This document shows, in pieces, positions 33,792 to 43,801 of a DNA stretch of 64,000 bases. A program made the translations under genes and the position numbers. The notes below the pieces were generated by a model. That model worked only from the letters and a program-made list of their open reading frames with translations, did no database searches and was not told the DNA's origin. Positions within the stretch are counted from its first letter, which is position 1. Each line of letters opens with the position of its first letter. Source of the stretch: Noviherbaspirillum suwonense (GTDB taxonomy: Bacteria > Pseudomonadota > Gammaproteobacteria > Burkholderiales > Burkholderiaceae_D); the NCBI RefSeq assembly GCF_900182955.1, contig NZ_FXUL01000016.1:1-64000 (forward strand). Reading direction: 5' to 3'.

Positions 33792-34589
33792 ATGCATCCC
33801 ATGATTAACACGGCGATCAAAGCCGCGCGGCGCGCTTCCGCGATCATCAACCGTGCCTCGTTCGACCTCGACCGCCTCCAGGTAACTGAAAAGAACCACA
33901 ACGATTTCGTCACCGAGGTCGACCAGGCCGCGGAACAGGCCATCATCGAGGTTCTGCTGAACGCGTACCCGGGCCATGCGATTCTGGCTGAAGAATCCGG
34001 CGCATCGGCCAACCTGAATGACGACAACGAGAACGTCTGGATCATCGACCCGCTGGACGGCACCACCAATTTCATCCATGGCTTCCCGCAATATTGCGTA
34101 TCGATCGCGCTGCAGCACCGCGGCCAGATCACCCAGGCGGTCGTCTACGACCCGAGCCGCAACGACCTGTTCACCGCGTCCAAGGGCGCCGGCGCCTACC
34201 TGAATGAAAAGCGCATCCGCGTGACCCGCCGCGACAAGCTCGCCGATGCGCTGGTCGGCACCGGATTCCCGTATTCCAATCTCGAAGCCATCGACGAGTA
34301 CCTGAAGATGTTCAGGATCATGACCGAGAAGACCGCCGGCCTGCGCCGGCCCGGCGCGGCCGCGCTGGACCTGGCCTATGTCGCCTGCGGCAGGCTCGAC
34401 GGCTTCTTCGAACGCGGGCTGAAGCCGTGGGACGCCGCTGCGGGCTCGCTGCTGATCACCGAGGCCGGCGGCATCGTGGGCACCTTCGCCGGCGAATCCG
34501 ACTACCTGTACAAGGGCGACATCATCGCCGGCAACCCGAAAGTATTTGCCCAGATGGTGTCCCACCTGTCCCCGTTCTCCCGCAAATAG
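33792..34589 (+). CDS. suhB: Inositol-1-monophosphatase SuhB
   Basis: The 265-residue magnesium-dependent phosphatase has both family signatures: [17 protein letters not shown] (about 81-97) with the metal-binding Asp residues, and [15 protein letters not shown] (about 215-229). An EESGA motif at about 64-68 supplies a metal-binding Glu. In bacteria SuhB also joins rRNA transcription antitermination complexes. It is divergent from trmJ, an arrangement I recall as common in this order. Confidence 0.94.
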   Translation: MHPMINTAIKAARRASAIINRASFDLDRLQVTEKNHNDFVTEVDQAAEQAIIEVLLNAYPGHAILAEESGASANLNDDNENVWIIDPLDGTTNFIHGFPQYCVSIALQHRGQITQAVVYDPSRNDLFTASKGAGAYLNEKRIRVTRRDKLADALVGTGFPYSNLEAIDEYLKMFRIMTEKTAGLRRPGAAALDLAYVACGRLDGFFERGLKPWDAAAGSLLITEAGGIVGTFAGESDYLYKGDIIAGNPKVFAQMVSHLSPFSRK

Positions 34590-34753
34590 TCCTTCCGCTC
34601 GACACCCGGCGCGCGCTTGCCCGGCGCGCCTGCTATACTCCGCCCCGCGGCACACAGCCAGTATGCTGCCGCTGTCGATTCCGACCTCCTACTTCCCGAT
34701 CCGTCTGCCGGCAACTGGCGCTCATGGCGGGCCGATCCATCCAATAGAGCTTT

Positions 34754-36115
34754 ATGTCATTTAATGAACTCGGCTTGTCCGAAGCAATCGTACGCGCTAT
34801 TACCGACCAGGGTTACACCACCCCGACTCCGATCCAGAAACAGGCAATACCCGCCGTCCTCGCCGGCGGCGACCTGCTGGCCGGTGCGCAGACAGGCACC
34901 GGCAAGACCGCGGGCTTCACGCTGCCCATCCTTCACCGTCTGTCGGCCGCCGGCGTGCAGCCGGCGTCGGCGTCGCGCTTTATCCGCACACTGATCCTGA
35001 CGCCTACCCGCGAACTCGCGGCGCAGGTCGAGGAAAGCGTCCGCACCTATGGCAAATACCTGAAACTGACGTCCGCCGTGATTTTCGGCGGCGTCGGAAT
35101 CCATCCGCAGATCAAGATCCTCAAGCAGGGCGTCGATATCCTGGTGGCGACGCCTGGACGCCTGCTCGACCACATGCAGCAGGGCACCATCAACCTGTCG
35201 CGCGTCGAGATCCTGGTGCTGGACGAAGCCGACCGCATGCTGGACATGGGCTTCATCCGCGACATCCGCAAGGTGCTGGCAGCCCTGCCGCCGAAGCGCC
35301 AGAACCTGCTGTTCTCGGCGACGTTCTCCGACGAGATCAAGGCGCTGGCCGATGGCCTGCTGAATTCTCCGGCGATGATCGAAGTGGCCCGCCGCAATTC
35401 GACCGTGGAAGTCATCTCGCAGAAAGTGCATCCGGTCGACCGCGATCGCAAGCACCCGCTGCTGGCCCACCTGATCAAGGCCCATGACTGGCGCCAGGTG
35501 CTGGTGTTTACCCGCACCAAGCACGGCGCCAACAAGCTCGTGGAGCAACTGGGCAAGGATGGCATCACCGGCATGGCGATCCATGGCAACAAGAGCCAGA
35601 CCGCCCGCACCCGGGCGCTGGCCGAGTTCAAGGACGGCAGCCTGCAGGTGCTGGTCGCGACCGATATCGCCGCGCGCGGCATCGACATCGACCAGCTGCC
35701 GCATGTGGTCAACTATGACCTGCCCAACGTGCCCGAGGATTATGTGCACCGGATCGGCCGCACCGGCCGCGCCGGCGCCACCGGCGAAGCGGTGTCGCTG
35801 GTCTGCGTCGACGAGCACATCATGCTGCGCGACATCGAACGCCTGATCAAGCGCGACCTGCCGAAGGAAGTGGTTGCCGGATTCGAGCCGGACCTGAGCG
35901 CCAAGCCGCAGCCTATCCAGCTGCGCAGCGGCGGTGGCGGTGGCGGCGGTGGCCGCAACAATCCGCCGCGCGGCAATGCACAGCCGCGTGCCCGCGCCGC
36001 AGCCCCGGGACCGCGTCCCGCCGGCAATGGTTCGGGTGGCCGCGGCGCCGGTTCGACTTCCGGCAATGGCGGCAACGGCGCCACACGCAGCGAGCGCAGC
36101 CGCAAGTTCGGCTAA
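34754..36115 (+). CDS. rhlE: DEAD-box RNA helicase, RhlE type
   Basis: The 453-residue helicase has the full motif series: Q motif region [25 protein letters not shown] (about 43-53), [26 protein letters not shown] (about 154-166), [21 protein letters not shown] and [10 protein letters not shown]. The C-terminal about 65 residues form a glycine/arginine/proline/asparagine-rich tail typical of RhlE-type proteins and used for RNA contact. Such helicases help ribosome assembly and RNA decay. A hairpin follows the stop codon. Confidence 0.92.
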   Translation: MSFNELGLSEAIVRAITDQGYTTPTPIQKQAIPAVLAGGDLLAGAQTGTGKTAGFTLPILHRLSAAGVQPASASRFIRTLILTPTRELAAQVEESVRTYGKYLKLTSAVIFGGVGIHPQIKILKQGVDILVATPGRLLDHMQQGTINLSRVEILVLDEADRMLDMGFIRDIRKVLAALPPKRQNLLFSATFSDEIKALADGLLNSPAMIEVARRNSTVEVISQKVHPVDRDRKHPLLAHLIKAHDWRQVLVFTRTKHGANKLVEQLGKDGITGMAIHGNKSQTARTRALAEFKDGSLQVLVATDIAARGIDIDQLPHVVNYDLPNVPEDYVHRIGRTGRAGATGEAVSLVCVDEHIMLRDIERLIKRDLPKEVVAGFEPDLSAKPQPIQLRSGGGGGGGGRNNPPRGNAQPRARAAAPGPRPAGNGSGGRGAGSTSGNGGNGATRSERSRKFG

Positions 36116-36124
36116 ACGCCGAAA

Positions 36125-36154
36125 AGCCGTTGCGGCTTGTCTCGCGCAACGGCT
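36125..36154. other. Hairpin between convergent rhlE and the HTH gene
   Basis: AGCCGTTGCG (36125-36134) and CGCAACGGCT (36145-36154) form a perfect 10-base-pair stem with a 10-base loop. On the minus strand a short TTTC follows, so it may weakly terminate the HTH gene; on the plus strand there is no U-tract. Confidence 0.55.
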
Positions 36155-36205
36155 GCCGGTGATCCGGCATCTTCCATTTCCTGCCTTATTCCCTGAGCTT
36201 CAGTG

Positions 36206-36577
36206 TCAGGCGCCTTCGCCGCGCCGCTTGCGCGTGCGCGCCGGCGCGATGGGGCTGTAGACCACGTTCTTGAGCGTCCGGCCTTCGCGCGGCTGCGGTA
36301 TCGGCAGTCCCAGCATGGTCCGCACCTTGTTGATCGACATGCCGGTGACATCGTGGATGCGCACCAGCAGGCCGGCGGACACCCCTATCTTGTTATTGCG
36401 CAGCTTGCTGATGACCGGCGGCGGCACCATCAGCTTGCGCGACAGCGCGGCATCGGTCGTTACCTTCAAACTGATCATCAGCGCGTCGAGCATGGGGCCG
36501 TGGTTGCAATTGGCAGCGCCGGTTACAGCATTAAGGTCACTCATTACCTCTTCCTTTTGCTTGGATTCCTGTGTCAT
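36206..36577 (-). CDS. Small helix-turn-helix protein of unknown function
   Basis: The 123-residue product (MTQESKQKEE start, with AGGAAA upstream) contains a probable Cro/XRE-like HTH at about 41-90: DAALSRKLMVPPPVISKLRNNKIGVSAGLLVRIHDVTG. The C-terminal tail is basic (PARTRKRRGEG). An alternative start, MSDLNAVTG at 36544, also has purines upstream. It is divergent from the HTH-receiver gene at 36775 and shares an AT-rich upstream region, so mutual regulation is possible. Target and signal are unknown. Confidence 0.7.
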   Translation of the reverse strand: MTQESKQKEEVMSDLNAVTGAANCNHGPMLDALMISLKVTTDAALSRKLMVPPPVISKLRNNKIGVSAGLLVRIHDVTGMSINKVRTMLGLPIPQPREGRTLKNVVYSPIAPARTRKRRGEGA

Positions 36578-36720
36578 AGAACTTTCCTGGCGCATATCGC
36601 TTGCTGTATGGCATTGATTTAAAGGTGAAAACCGGGCGCAGAAACAATGCGAACTTAGCAATAAGCACTATCCTTTTTGGAAATCGAATAATAATCCAAA
36701 ATAGTTGGAAACGCAATAAT

Positions 36721-36749
36721 TTGACAGATTTGGTAAATTTAATCAAAAT
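36721..36749 (+). promoter_or_regulatory. Promoter candidate of the HTH-receiver gene
   Basis: A perfect -35 TTGACA at 36721-36726 is followed 17 bases later by CAAAAT (36744-36749), a weak -10 with four of six matches. The surrounding 200 bases are much more AT-rich than the neighbourhood and serve two divergent regulator genes. Confidence 0.4.
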
Positions 36750-36774
36750 TGTCGGAATATGAACGGAGGCGATC

Positions 36775-37365
36775 TTGGCACAGGACGTTTGCACCACACA
36801 ACAGGCAGCCAGTCTGCTGGGCATGTCTGTGACTTCGGTCCAGCATTTGGTCGAATCAGGCGAAATCGAGGCCTGGAAAACCCGGGGTGGCCACCGCCGC
36901 ATCCCGATCGCCGCAGTCCATGCCTACATGACCGCGATCGCGAAGACGCCTGCGGGCGGAGGCGACGAAACGTTCACGGTATTGATCGTCGAGGACAATC
37001 CGATACAGCGCGGCATCTACGAAGCCCAGTTCGCGTCCTGGGAGCTGCCGGTGCGCGTGCGCATGTGCGAGAACGGCTACAAGGCGCTGATCGACATCGC
37101 CGCGATGCGGCCGGACGCGCTGCTGCTCGACATCATGATGCGCGGCATCGATGGCTATGAAGTCATGCAGACCGTGCTCGCCTATCCCGAGCTGGCCGAC
37201 GTCAATATCGCCATCCTCACCAGCCTGGACCGCGACCAGCTGGAGCAGCGCGGCGGCCTGCCGGCCGGCGTCACCTATTTTTCCAAGCCGGTCGCGCATG
37301 ACGAACTGCGCGGTTACATCCGGGCCTGCATCGCACAAAAGGCCAGGCGCACGCCCGGCAAATAG
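36775..37365 (+). CDS. Response regulator with N-terminal excisionase-type HTH
   Basis: The 196-residue protein joins an excisionase/MerR-like HTH (about 5-52: TTQQAASLLGMSVTSVQHLVESGEIEAWKTRGGHRRIP) to a C-terminal receiver domain (about 67-190). The receiver has Asp73-Asn/Glu acidic pocket (VEDN), phosphoacceptor D119 in LLLDIMM, Thr149 and Lys171 in FSKP. This order, DNA-binding domain first, is the reverse of most response regulators. The start is TTG at 36775, with GGAGG at 36765-36769; no suitable ATG exists. No histidine kinase gene lies nearby, so its partner is unknown. Confidence 0.85.
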   Translation: MAQDVCTTQQAASLLGMSVTSVQHLVESGEIEAWKTRGGHRRIPIAAVHAYMTAIAKTPAGGGDETFTVLIVEDNPIQRGIYEAQFASWELPVRVRMCENGYKALIDIAAMRPDALLLDIMMRGIDGYEVMQTVLAYPELADVNIAILTSLDRDQLEQRGGLPAGVTYFSKPVAHDELRGYIRACIAQKARRTPGK

Positions 37366-37646
37366 AACCCGGCGCGGCGGCCGTGCCCGAGCCGGCGGCG
37401 CTTCCCGGCGCCTGCCGCAAGGCATGGCCCGCGGCCGGCATCATCCCGTCGCCGGCATGCTGGCGCTCGCATACAATAGCGTCTTTGCCCTTCCTCACGG
37501 CATGTCTGTGGTCCTTCGCCGGCTTTCAAGGCGCTTCCGACGCAATGCCCCGATTCAGCGCAACCTGCATTGCAGCGCCATGACCAGCGCAGCCTGCGCG
37601 TGGACGGCGTTCGGACACGACGAACCGGATGGAAAGGGCTGAACGA

Positions 37647-40349
37647 ATGTCCGGAGGTATTTTGGAAAGCAGCAAGTCATTGAAACAAGCGGAAACTGCG
37701 CATGCCGAGGCGGGTATCGACAAGCACACGCCGATGATGCAGCAATACCTGCGCCTGAAGGCGGACCATCCGGACACGCTGCTGTTCTACCGGATGGGCG
37801 ATTTCTATGAACTGTTTTTCGAGGATGCCGAAAAGGTCGTGCGCCTGCTCGGCATCACGCTGACCCATCGCGGCAGCTCCAACGGCGTGCCGATCAAGAT
37901 GGCCGGCGTGCCCTTCCATTCGCTCGACCAGTACCTGGCGCGGCTGGTGCGCGCAGGCGAGTCGGTGGCCATCTGCGAGCAGATCGGCGACCCGGCGACC
38001 AGCAAGGGGCCGGTCGAGCGCAAGGTGGTGCGCATCGTCACGCCCGGCACGCTGACCGATGCCGACCTGCTGCCGGCGAAGGCGGAGCGGCCGCTGCTGG
38101 CGCTGTGCCGGCATGCGCAGCGCAAGACGCTGACCGTGGGCCTGGCCTGGCTGTCCATGGCCAGCGGCGCGCTGCGGCTGCTGGAGTTTTCCGGCGAACC
38201 GGCGCTGGTGCAGTCGCGCCTGCAGCAGGAACTCGAGCGGATCGCGCCCGCTGAAATTTTGCTGGGCGACGACTGCGAAGCCGATGCCGACTGGCTGGTG
38301 CATGCGACCGGCGTGCCTGCCTGGCACTTCGATGTGCCGGCCGGCGAAAAGGCGCTGCTGGCGCAGCTCTCGGCTGCCACCCTGTCGGGCTACGGCGCCG
38401 ACAGCCTGCATGCGGCCATCGGCGCGGCCGGCGCGCTGCTGCGTTATGCCCAGTCCACCCAGAGCCGCAGCCTGCAGCATGTGCGCGCGCTGACCGTCGA
38501 GAAGGAGGATGACTACATCGGCCTGGATGCGGCGACCCGCCGCAATCTCGAACTGTCCGAATCGCTGCGCAGCCAGGACCCCGGCCCTACCCTGTTATCG
38601 CTGCTGGACCATTGCCGCACCACGATGGGTTCGCGGATGCTGCGGCATTGGCTGCACCATCCGCTGCGCCGGCGCGAGACCGCGCAGCAGCGGCATGCGG
38701 CCATCAATGCGCTGCTGCGCGCCGATGCCTGCGCCGGCCTTTCCGACAGCCTGTGCGACGTGCCCGACATCGAGCGCATCACGACCCGCATCGCGCTGTT
38801 CTCGGCCCGGCCGCGCGACCTGGCCGGCATGCGGCGCGGCCTGGAGCAGCTCGGCGCCATCCGCTCCTGCATCGCGTCCTGCGCGCGCGACGCCGAGGCG
38901 CCGCTGCTGGCCAGCCTGGCGTCCCGGCTCGCCACGCCCGACGCCTGCCTTGACCTGGTGCAGCGCGCGATCCAGCCCGAGCCGGCGGCGATGGTGCGGG
39001 ACGGCGGCGTGATCGCGGTCGGCTTCGATGCCGAGCTCGATGACCTGCGCGGCCTGTCGCAGAATGCCGGCCAGTTCCTGCTCGACCTGGAGACCCGCGA
39101 ACGCGCGCGCACCGGCATCGCCAACCTGCGCGTCGAGTACAACAAGGTGCATGGCTTCTATATCGAAGTCACCAACGGCCAGACCGACAAGGTGCCCGAC
39201 GACTACCGGCGCCGCCAGACGCTGAAGAACGCGGAGCGCTACATCACGCCGGAACTCAAGGCGTTCGAGGACAAGGCGCTGTCGGCGCAGGAACGGTCGC
39301 TGTCGCGCGAGAAGCAGCTGTATGAACAGCTGCTGCGCGATTTGGCGCCCCATATCGACACGCTGCAGGTGATTTCCCGGGCCGTGGCCGAGACCGACGT
39401 GCTGATGGCGCTTGCCAGCCATGCGAAGCGGCATGACTGGTGCGCGCCGCAGCTGGTGGAGGACCCGGTGCTGAAGATCGAGCAGGGCCGGCATCCGGTC
39501 GTCGAGAACACGATCGAGCGCTTCATCGCCAACGACTGCAGCCTCGACGCCGACCGCCGGCTGCTGCTGATCACCGGCCCCAACATGGGCGGCAAGTCGA
39601 CCTATATGCGCCAGGTCGCGCTGATCACGCTGCTAGCCCATGTCGGCAGCTTCGTGCCGGCCGCCAGCGCGACGCTCGGACCGGTCGACCGGATCTTCAC
39701 GCGCATTGGCGCGGCCGACGACCTGGCCGGCGGCCGCTCGACCTTCATGGTCGAGATGACGGAGTCGGCCGCGATCCTGAACGGCGCCACCGCGCAGTCG
39801 CTGGTGCTGATGGACGAAGTCGGACGCGGCACCTCGACCTTCGACGGCCTGGCGCTGGCCTGGGCCATCGCCCGCCACCTGATCGAGACCACGCGCAGCT
39901 TCACCCTGTTCGCCACCCATTACTTCGAGCTGACCCAGCTGCCGGATACGCATCCGGCCGCGGCCAACGTCCACCTGTCGGCGGTCGAGCACAAGGACAG
40001 CATTGTCTTCCTGCACGCGGTGCAGCCCGGCCCGGCCTCGCAGAGCTATGGCCTGCAGGTGGCGCAGCTGGCGGGCGTCCCGCCGTCCGTGCTGCGTGCG
40101 GCGCGGCGCCACCTGGCCGACCTGGAAGCGCACTCGGTGCAGTCGTCGGCGCAGTTCGACCTGTTCGCCATGCCGCCGCGCTTCGATGAAGGCGACGAAG
40201 GCGACACGCACGAGGCGCCGGCCGACTTGCCCGACACCGACGTGCTGGCGCAGGCGCTGGACGATATCGAGCCGGACACGATGACGCCGCGCGAAGCGCT
40301 GGACGCGCTCTACCGGCTCAAGGCGCTGGCCCGGCAGGGCGGCGAATGA
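37647..40349 (+). CDS. mutS: DNA mismatch repair protein MutS
   Basis: MutS (900 residues from this start) recognises mismatches and recruits MutL. The mismatch-binding Phe-x-Glu is F53-E55 in [14 protein letters not shown]. The ATPase has Walker [14 protein letters not shown] (about 643-655), [16 protein letters not shown] and the [10 protein letters not shown] segment. The C-terminal HTH-like region ends [14 protein letters not shown] chose MSGGIL at 37647 because AAAGG precedes it; an ATG six codons upstream lacks a good site. The stop overlaps the next start by four bases. Confidence 0.96.
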   Translation: MSGGILESSKSLKQAETAHAEAGIDKHTPMMQQYLRLKADHPDTLLFYRMGDFYELFFEDAEKVVRLLGITLTHRGSSNGVPIKMAGVPFHSLDQYLARLVRAGESVAICEQIGDPATSKGPVERKVVRIVTPGTLTDADLLPAKAERPLLALCRHAQRKTLTVGLAWLSMASGALRLLEFSGEPALVQSRLQQELERIAPAEILLGDDCEADADWLVHATGVPAWHFDVPAGEKALLAQLSAATLSGYGADSLHAAIGAAGALLRYAQSTQSRSLQHVRALTVEKEDDYIGLDAATRRNLELSESLRSQDPGPTLLSLLDHCRTTMGSRMLRHWLHHPLRRRETAQQRHAAINALLRADACAGLSDSLCDVPDIERITTRIALFSARPRDLAGMRRGLEQLGAIRSCIASCARDAEAPLLASLASRLATPDACLDLVQRAIQPEPAAMVRDGGVIAVGFDAELDDLRGLSQNAGQFLLDLETRERARTGIANLRVEYNKVHGFYIEVTNGQTDKVPDDYRRRQTLKNAERYITPELKAFEDKALSAQERSLSREKQLYEQLLRDLAPHIDTLQVISRAVAETDVLMALASHAKRHDWCAPQLVEDPVLKIEQGRHPVVENTIERFIANDCSLDADRRLLLITGPNMGGKSTYMRQVALITLLAHVGSFVPAASATLGPVDRIFTRIGAADDLAGGRSTFMVEMTESAAILNGATAQSLVLMDEVGRGTSTFDGLALAWAIARHLIETTRSFTLFATHYFELTQLPDTHPAAANVHLSAVEHKDSIVFLHAVQPGPASQSYGLQVAQLAGVPPSVLRAARRHLADLEAHSVQSSAQFDLFAMPPRFDEGDEGDTHEAPADLPDTDVLAQALDDIEPDTMTPREALDALYRLKALARQGGE

Positions 40350-41275
40350 AACGGTTGCTGGCCGGCCTGGCCGTGCTGATCGCCGTGCAGGCGCCCACGG
40401 CCCGGGCGCAGCCGGACACGCTGAGCTTCGGCGTGATCGGCCACACCTTCCGCAAGTCCGCCGACGACACCCTGCTGCGGCGCGCGCTTGCCGAAAGCGA
40501 CGCGGACAATCTCGGCTTCGTCGTCGTCAACGGCGTGAAGTCGGCAAGCGAGCCGTGCAGCGACACGCTCTACGAGCAGCGGCTCGGGCTGCTGTCGAAG
40601 GCAAAGAACGGCGTCGTGCTGTCGCTGGCCGGCAGCGACTGGTCGGATTGCAAGCGCGAGAACGGCCGGCCTGCCGCGATGGAGCGGCTCACGCGCATGC
40701 GCGACGTGTACTTCCAGGACGAGATGAGTTTCGGCGACACCCGGCTGCTGCTGACGCGGCAGTCGACGACGACCAAGTTTCGCAGCTATGCGGAAAATGC
40801 CCGGTGGGACATGGGGAACATCGTCTTCGCCACGATCAACCTGCCTGCGCCCAACAACCATTACCTGACCGATGCCGGCCGCAACGGCGAATTCGAAGAC
40901 AGGCTGATCGCCAACCGATACTGGCTGGAGCGGGTCTTTACGTTTGCCGCACGGGAAAAGCGCTCCGGCATCGTGCTGTTCTGCGACGGCAACCCGGCGC
41001 TGCATTCGGGACGGACATCGGTGCGGGGGCCTGACGGCTCGCGGGATGGGTTCTTCGAGATACGGCGCCAGATCATCAAGCATGCCGCGACGTTTCCCGG
41101 CAAGGTGCTGGTCGTCCATGGCGGCGGCGCCGGCCCGCGCAAGCCGGCAGCGATTGCCTGGAACGGGAACCTGGGCGACCTCGAAGTCGCCGACGGCTGG
41201 GTGAAGGTCAATGCCACGCCGGCATCGCCGACGCTGTTCGGAGTGGGGAATGGATTGAAAGCCGCAGCCCGCTGA
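40346..41275 (+). CDS. Exported protein of unknown function, coupled to mutS
   Basis: This 309-residue protein starts with a clear signal peptide ([20 protein letters not shown], cleavage likely after ARA near residue 21), so it should be periplasmic. The spacing of [47 protein letters not shown] and [10 protein letters not shown] is reminiscent of calcineurin-like metallophosphoesterases, but several usual metal ligands are not visible, so I do not assign activity. Its ATG overlaps the mutS stop, which suggests translational coupling to a DNA repair gene with no evident functional link. Confidence 0.75.
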   Translation: MKRLLAGLAVLIAVQAPTARAQPDTLSFGVIGHTFRKSADDTLLRRALAESDADNLGFVVVNGVKSASEPCSDTLYEQRLGLLSKAKNGVVLSLAGSDWSDCKRENGRPAAMERLTRMRDVYFQDEMSFGDTRLLLTRQSTTTKFRSYAENARWDMGNIVFATINLPAPNNHYLTDAGRNGEFEDRLIANRYWLERVFTFAAREKRSGIVLFCDGNPALHSGRTSVRGPDGSRDGFFEIRRQIIKHAATFPGKVLVVHGGGAGPRKPAAIAWNGNLGDLEVADGWVKVNATPASPTLFGVGNGLKAAAR

Positions 41276-41333
41276 TCGGGCAGGCCGGGGCCGGTGGAAC
41301 GGTGAAACGGCGGAACAGTAGAACAGTGAAACG

Positions 41334-41372
41334 AAAAAACGGCGGGCGGCGCCGCCGGAGCGCGCCGCCCGC
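41334..41372 (-). terminator. Intrinsic terminator of slyD
   Basis: On the minus strand GCGGGCGGCGC (complement of 41362-41372) pairs with GCGCCGCCCGC (complement of 41342-41352) across a nine-base loop, followed by CG and six T residues (complement of 41334-41339). It is ten bases downstream of the slyD stop codon. Confidence 0.85.
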
Positions 41373-41381
41373 TTGGGGCTG

Positions 41382-41924
41382 TTAATGCACCTGCACGGTC
41401 CTGAACGCGTCGCCGTCGCCGTCGTCATCGTCGTCGCCGTGATGGCCGTGGCCATGGGCGCCGTGCACATGGCCGTGGGCGATTTCCTCGTCGGACGCGG
41501 CCCGCACCTCGGTGACGTTCAGGTCGAAGCGCAGCGCCATGCCGGCCAGCGGATGGTTACCGTCCAGCACGACCTTGTCGTCGGCAATGTCGGTGACGGT
41601 AAAGATCATCGACTCGTCGTCGCTGCCCGAATCCGGCATGCCTTCGAACTGCATGCCGACCTGGGTGTCTTCCGGAAAACGATTGCGCGGCTCGACCTTC
41701 ACCAGCTCGGCGTCGTACTCGCCGAACGCATCTTCCGGTTCGACCTGGATCTGGCCCTGGTATCCCTGTTCCTTGCCATCCAGCGCGGACTCGATTGCCG
41801 GCAGCGTGTTCTCATAATCGCCGTGCAGATAGACCATGGGTTCGTTGCTTTCTTCGATCAGATTGCCCTGGGCATCCGATAATTTGTAGTGAACCGTCAC
41901 TACGGTATTTTTGGCAATCTTCAT
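41382..41924 (-). CDS. slyD: FKBP-type peptidyl-prolyl isomerase SlyD
   Basis: The 180-residue protein has an FKBP domain interrupted by an insert-in-flap (VVTVHYKLSDAQGNLIEES, VYLHGDYENTLPAIESAL, then PEDAFGEYDAELVKVEPRNRFP) and a metal-binding tail (about 150-175) rich in histidine followed by a run of aspartates. SlyD is a cytoplasmic chaperone and nickel-binding foldase that helps hydrogenase maturation. The start follows GGAAGG. No hydrogenase genes are in the window. Confidence 0.93.
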   Translation of the reverse strand: MKIAKNTVVTVHYKLSDAQGNLIEESNEPMVYLHGDYENTLPAIESALDGKEQGYQGQIQVEPEDAFGEYDAELVKVEPRNRFPEDTQVGMQFEGMPDSGSDDESMIFTVTDIADDKVVLDGNHPLAGMALRFDLNVTEVRAASDEEIAHGHVHGAHGHGHHGDDDDDGDGDAFRTVQVH

Positions 41925-42020
41925 GACCCTTCCTTTCAGTTAATGTGACGCCGATTATACGCGGCGCCTGCAGGGCGAATGCGGCGACCCGCCGCTGCTT
42001 CTTTCCGGGATAATACCGCC

Positions 42021-43142
42021 ATGAAAAAAATGACTTTACTGGGCGATATCACGCCGGCCGAATTCCTGCGCGACTATTGGCACAAGAAACCCCTTTTGAT
42101 CCGGCAGGCGCTGCCGGGTTTCCGCGCATTCCTGCCGCCCGACCGATTGTTTGCGCTGGCCGCACAGGACGACGTCGAATCGCGGCTGATTACCCGCAGC
42201 GACGGCCAGTGGAAGCTGGATTCCGGCCCGCAGAAGGACCTGCCCCCGCGCACGCAGCCGGACTGGACGCTCCTGGTCCAGGGCGTGAACCTGCACAACG
42301 ACGATGCCGACGCGCTGCTGCGCCAGTTCCGCTTCATTCCGGACGCGCGGCTGGACGATTTGATGATCAGCTACGCGACCGAAGGCGGCGGCGTCGGTCC
42401 GCATTTCGATTCCTACGACGTTTTCCTGCTGCAGGCGCACGGCAAGCGGCGCTGGCAGATCAGCGCGCAGCGGGACCTGACGCTGGTCGACGGCATGCCG
42501 CTCAAGATCCTCGCAAATTTCACGGCGGACCAGGAGTTCGTGCTGGAACCGGGCGACATGCTGTACCTGCCGCCGCAGTATGCGCATGACGGCATCGCCA
42601 TCGGCGAATGCATGACCTGCTCGATCGGCTTCCGCGCGCCGGCCTACCAGGAACTCGGCGAAGCCTTCCTGCAGTTCATGGCAGACAGCATCGACCTGCC
42701 GGGACGCTATGCCGACCCCGACCTCGCGCCGGTCAAAAGTCCGGCCGAAATAGGCAAGACGATGCTGGAGCGCGTGGGCAATGAATTGGCCAAGGTGCAG
42801 TTCACGAAGGACGACATTGCGATCTTCCTCGGCGAATACCTGTCCGAACCCAAGCTCACGGTCTATTTCGATGCGCCCGAACCTGCGCTGTCCCCTGCCC
42901 GCTTTAGGCAGCGCGCCGCGAAAGCCGGCATCCGGCTGTCGCGCAAGACCGGGATGCTCTATACCGGGTCGCACCTGTTCATTAACGGCGAATCGTTTGC
43001 CATCGGCCGCGCGGACCGCAAGACGCTGGTCGCGCTGGCGAACGAGCGCATGCTGAGCGGGCCGGATACCGCCGCCGCGTCGGACGATGTGCAGGAGGCG
43101 CTTTATACCTGGTACCAGGACGGCTGGCTAAGTCTGAACTAG
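42021..43142 (+). CDS. roxA: Cupin-fold ribosomal oxygenase (RoxA/YcfD type)
   Basis: The 373-residue JmjC/cupin 2-oxoglutarate oxygenase resembles E. coli YcfD (RoxA), which hydroxylates an arginine of ribosomal protein L16. It starts FLRDYWHKKPLLIRQALPGF, with the iron-binding HxD in GPHFDSYDVFLLQ (about 128-140) and the distal His in PPQYAHDGIAIG (about 187-198). RWQIS is the typical strand following. The C-terminal winged-helix part is present. The start MKKMTLLGD at 42021 matches the family; an upstream ATG adds 14 unlikely residues. Divergent from slyD. Confidence 0.88.
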   Translation: MKKMTLLGDITPAEFLRDYWHKKPLLIRQALPGFRAFLPPDRLFALAAQDDVESRLITRSDGQWKLDSGPQKDLPPRTQPDWTLLVQGVNLHNDDADALLRQFRFIPDARLDDLMISYATEGGGVGPHFDSYDVFLLQAHGKRRWQISAQRDLTLVDGMPLKILANFTADQEFVLEPGDMLYLPPQYAHDGIAIGECMTCSIGFRAPAYQELGEAFLQFMADSIDLPGRYADPDLAPVKSPAEIGKTMLERVGNELAKVQFTKDDIAIFLGEYLSEPKLTVYFDAPEPALSPARFRQRAAKAGIRLSRKTGMLYTGSHLFINGESFAIGRADRKTLVALANERMLSGPDTAAASDDVQEALYTWYQDGWLSLN

Positions 43143-43407
43143 TTGGTATGGCCTGAATTAGCGATGACCGGTTTCAATTAACGCGCGGCAAAGTTTAGTT
43201 ACATTAAAAATGTCGAAAAAGCATGCCCGGACCGGCTTGGCATGGGTCTCGCGTGGCCCAATGGCCGAGGAATCCGTTATAATCGCCGCCTTAGGAAACT
43301 TGGCTGGTGCGGTGCATCAATTAACCGATAGCATGCAAAGTACCCTATAGAGCGATAATTACCGGTAATTATTCATCGCACAATAAATAACCACTGAAGG
43401 AATTTCC

Positions 43408-43689
43408 ATGAAAAATACATTGTTGATCGCTTCCCTGCTGGCCGCTGTTGCGCTGACCGCTTGCAGCAAGAAGGAAGAAGTCGTTGTGCCTGCAGCTACC
43501 CCTGCCGCAACCGCACCTGCAGCGCCTGTCGTTGAAGCGCCTGCCGCCGCTCCTGCTGCTGCTCCTGCAGCCGCTGCCGACGCAGCCGCCGCTCAGGCAG
43601 CATCCGCTGCATCCGACGCAGCCAGCGCCGCCGCTTCCGCTGCATCCGCAGCTTCTGACGCAGCCAGCGCTGCTGCAGCTGCCAAGTAA
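43408..43689 (+). CDS. Alanine-rich low-complexity lipoprotein
   Basis: This 93-residue protein has a lipoprotein signal with lipobox LTAC (Cys19), followed by SKKEEVVV, a proline/alanine segment and then a tail built only from Ala, Ser, Asp and a final Lys (about 63-93), in which an 11-residue ASAASDAASAA pattern occurs twice. The tail should be helical and could form coiled coils. Length and composition suggest a small envelope lipoprotein. Ser2 after Cys implies outer membrane sorting. No homologous function is recognised. A perfect terminator hairpin follows. Confidence 0.8.
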   Translation: MKNTLLIASLLAAVALTACSKKEEVVVPAATPAATAPAAPVVEAPAAAPAAAPAAAADAAAAQAASAASDAASAAASAASAASDAASAAAAAK

Positions 43690-43711
43690 TTCCCAAGCAG
43701 TGTTTGCAATG

Positions 43712-43737
43712 ACCGGCCCATGGGCCGGTTTTTTTTT
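43712..43737 (+). terminator. Intrinsic terminator of the alanine-rich lipoprotein gene
   Basis: ACCGGCCCATGGGCCGGT (43712-43729) is a perfect palindrome followed by a run of T residues to 43737. It lies 22 bases after the stop codon. Confidence 0.93.
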
Positions 43738-43801
43738 CGCCCAGCGAAAAGCAGAAGGCGACACCAATCCCGATCCCGATTCACAAGGCGCGATGAAACT
43801 C

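Noticed and set aside
36775-37365. Excisionase-like domain as a sign of a prophage or integrative element
   Set aside because: The HTH is fused to a receiver domain and there is no integrase, att site or phage gene nearby.
41292-41333. Short GAACRGTGAAACG-like repeated motifs before the slyD terminator
   Set aside because: Two imperfect copies of a 13-base purine-rich motif are too few and too simple to call a repeat element.
43278-43283. TATAAT upstream of the alanine-rich lipoprotein gene as its promoter
   Set aside because: The -35 position is GC-rich (GGCCCA) without similarity to TTGACA. It may still be used, but I cannot support it.
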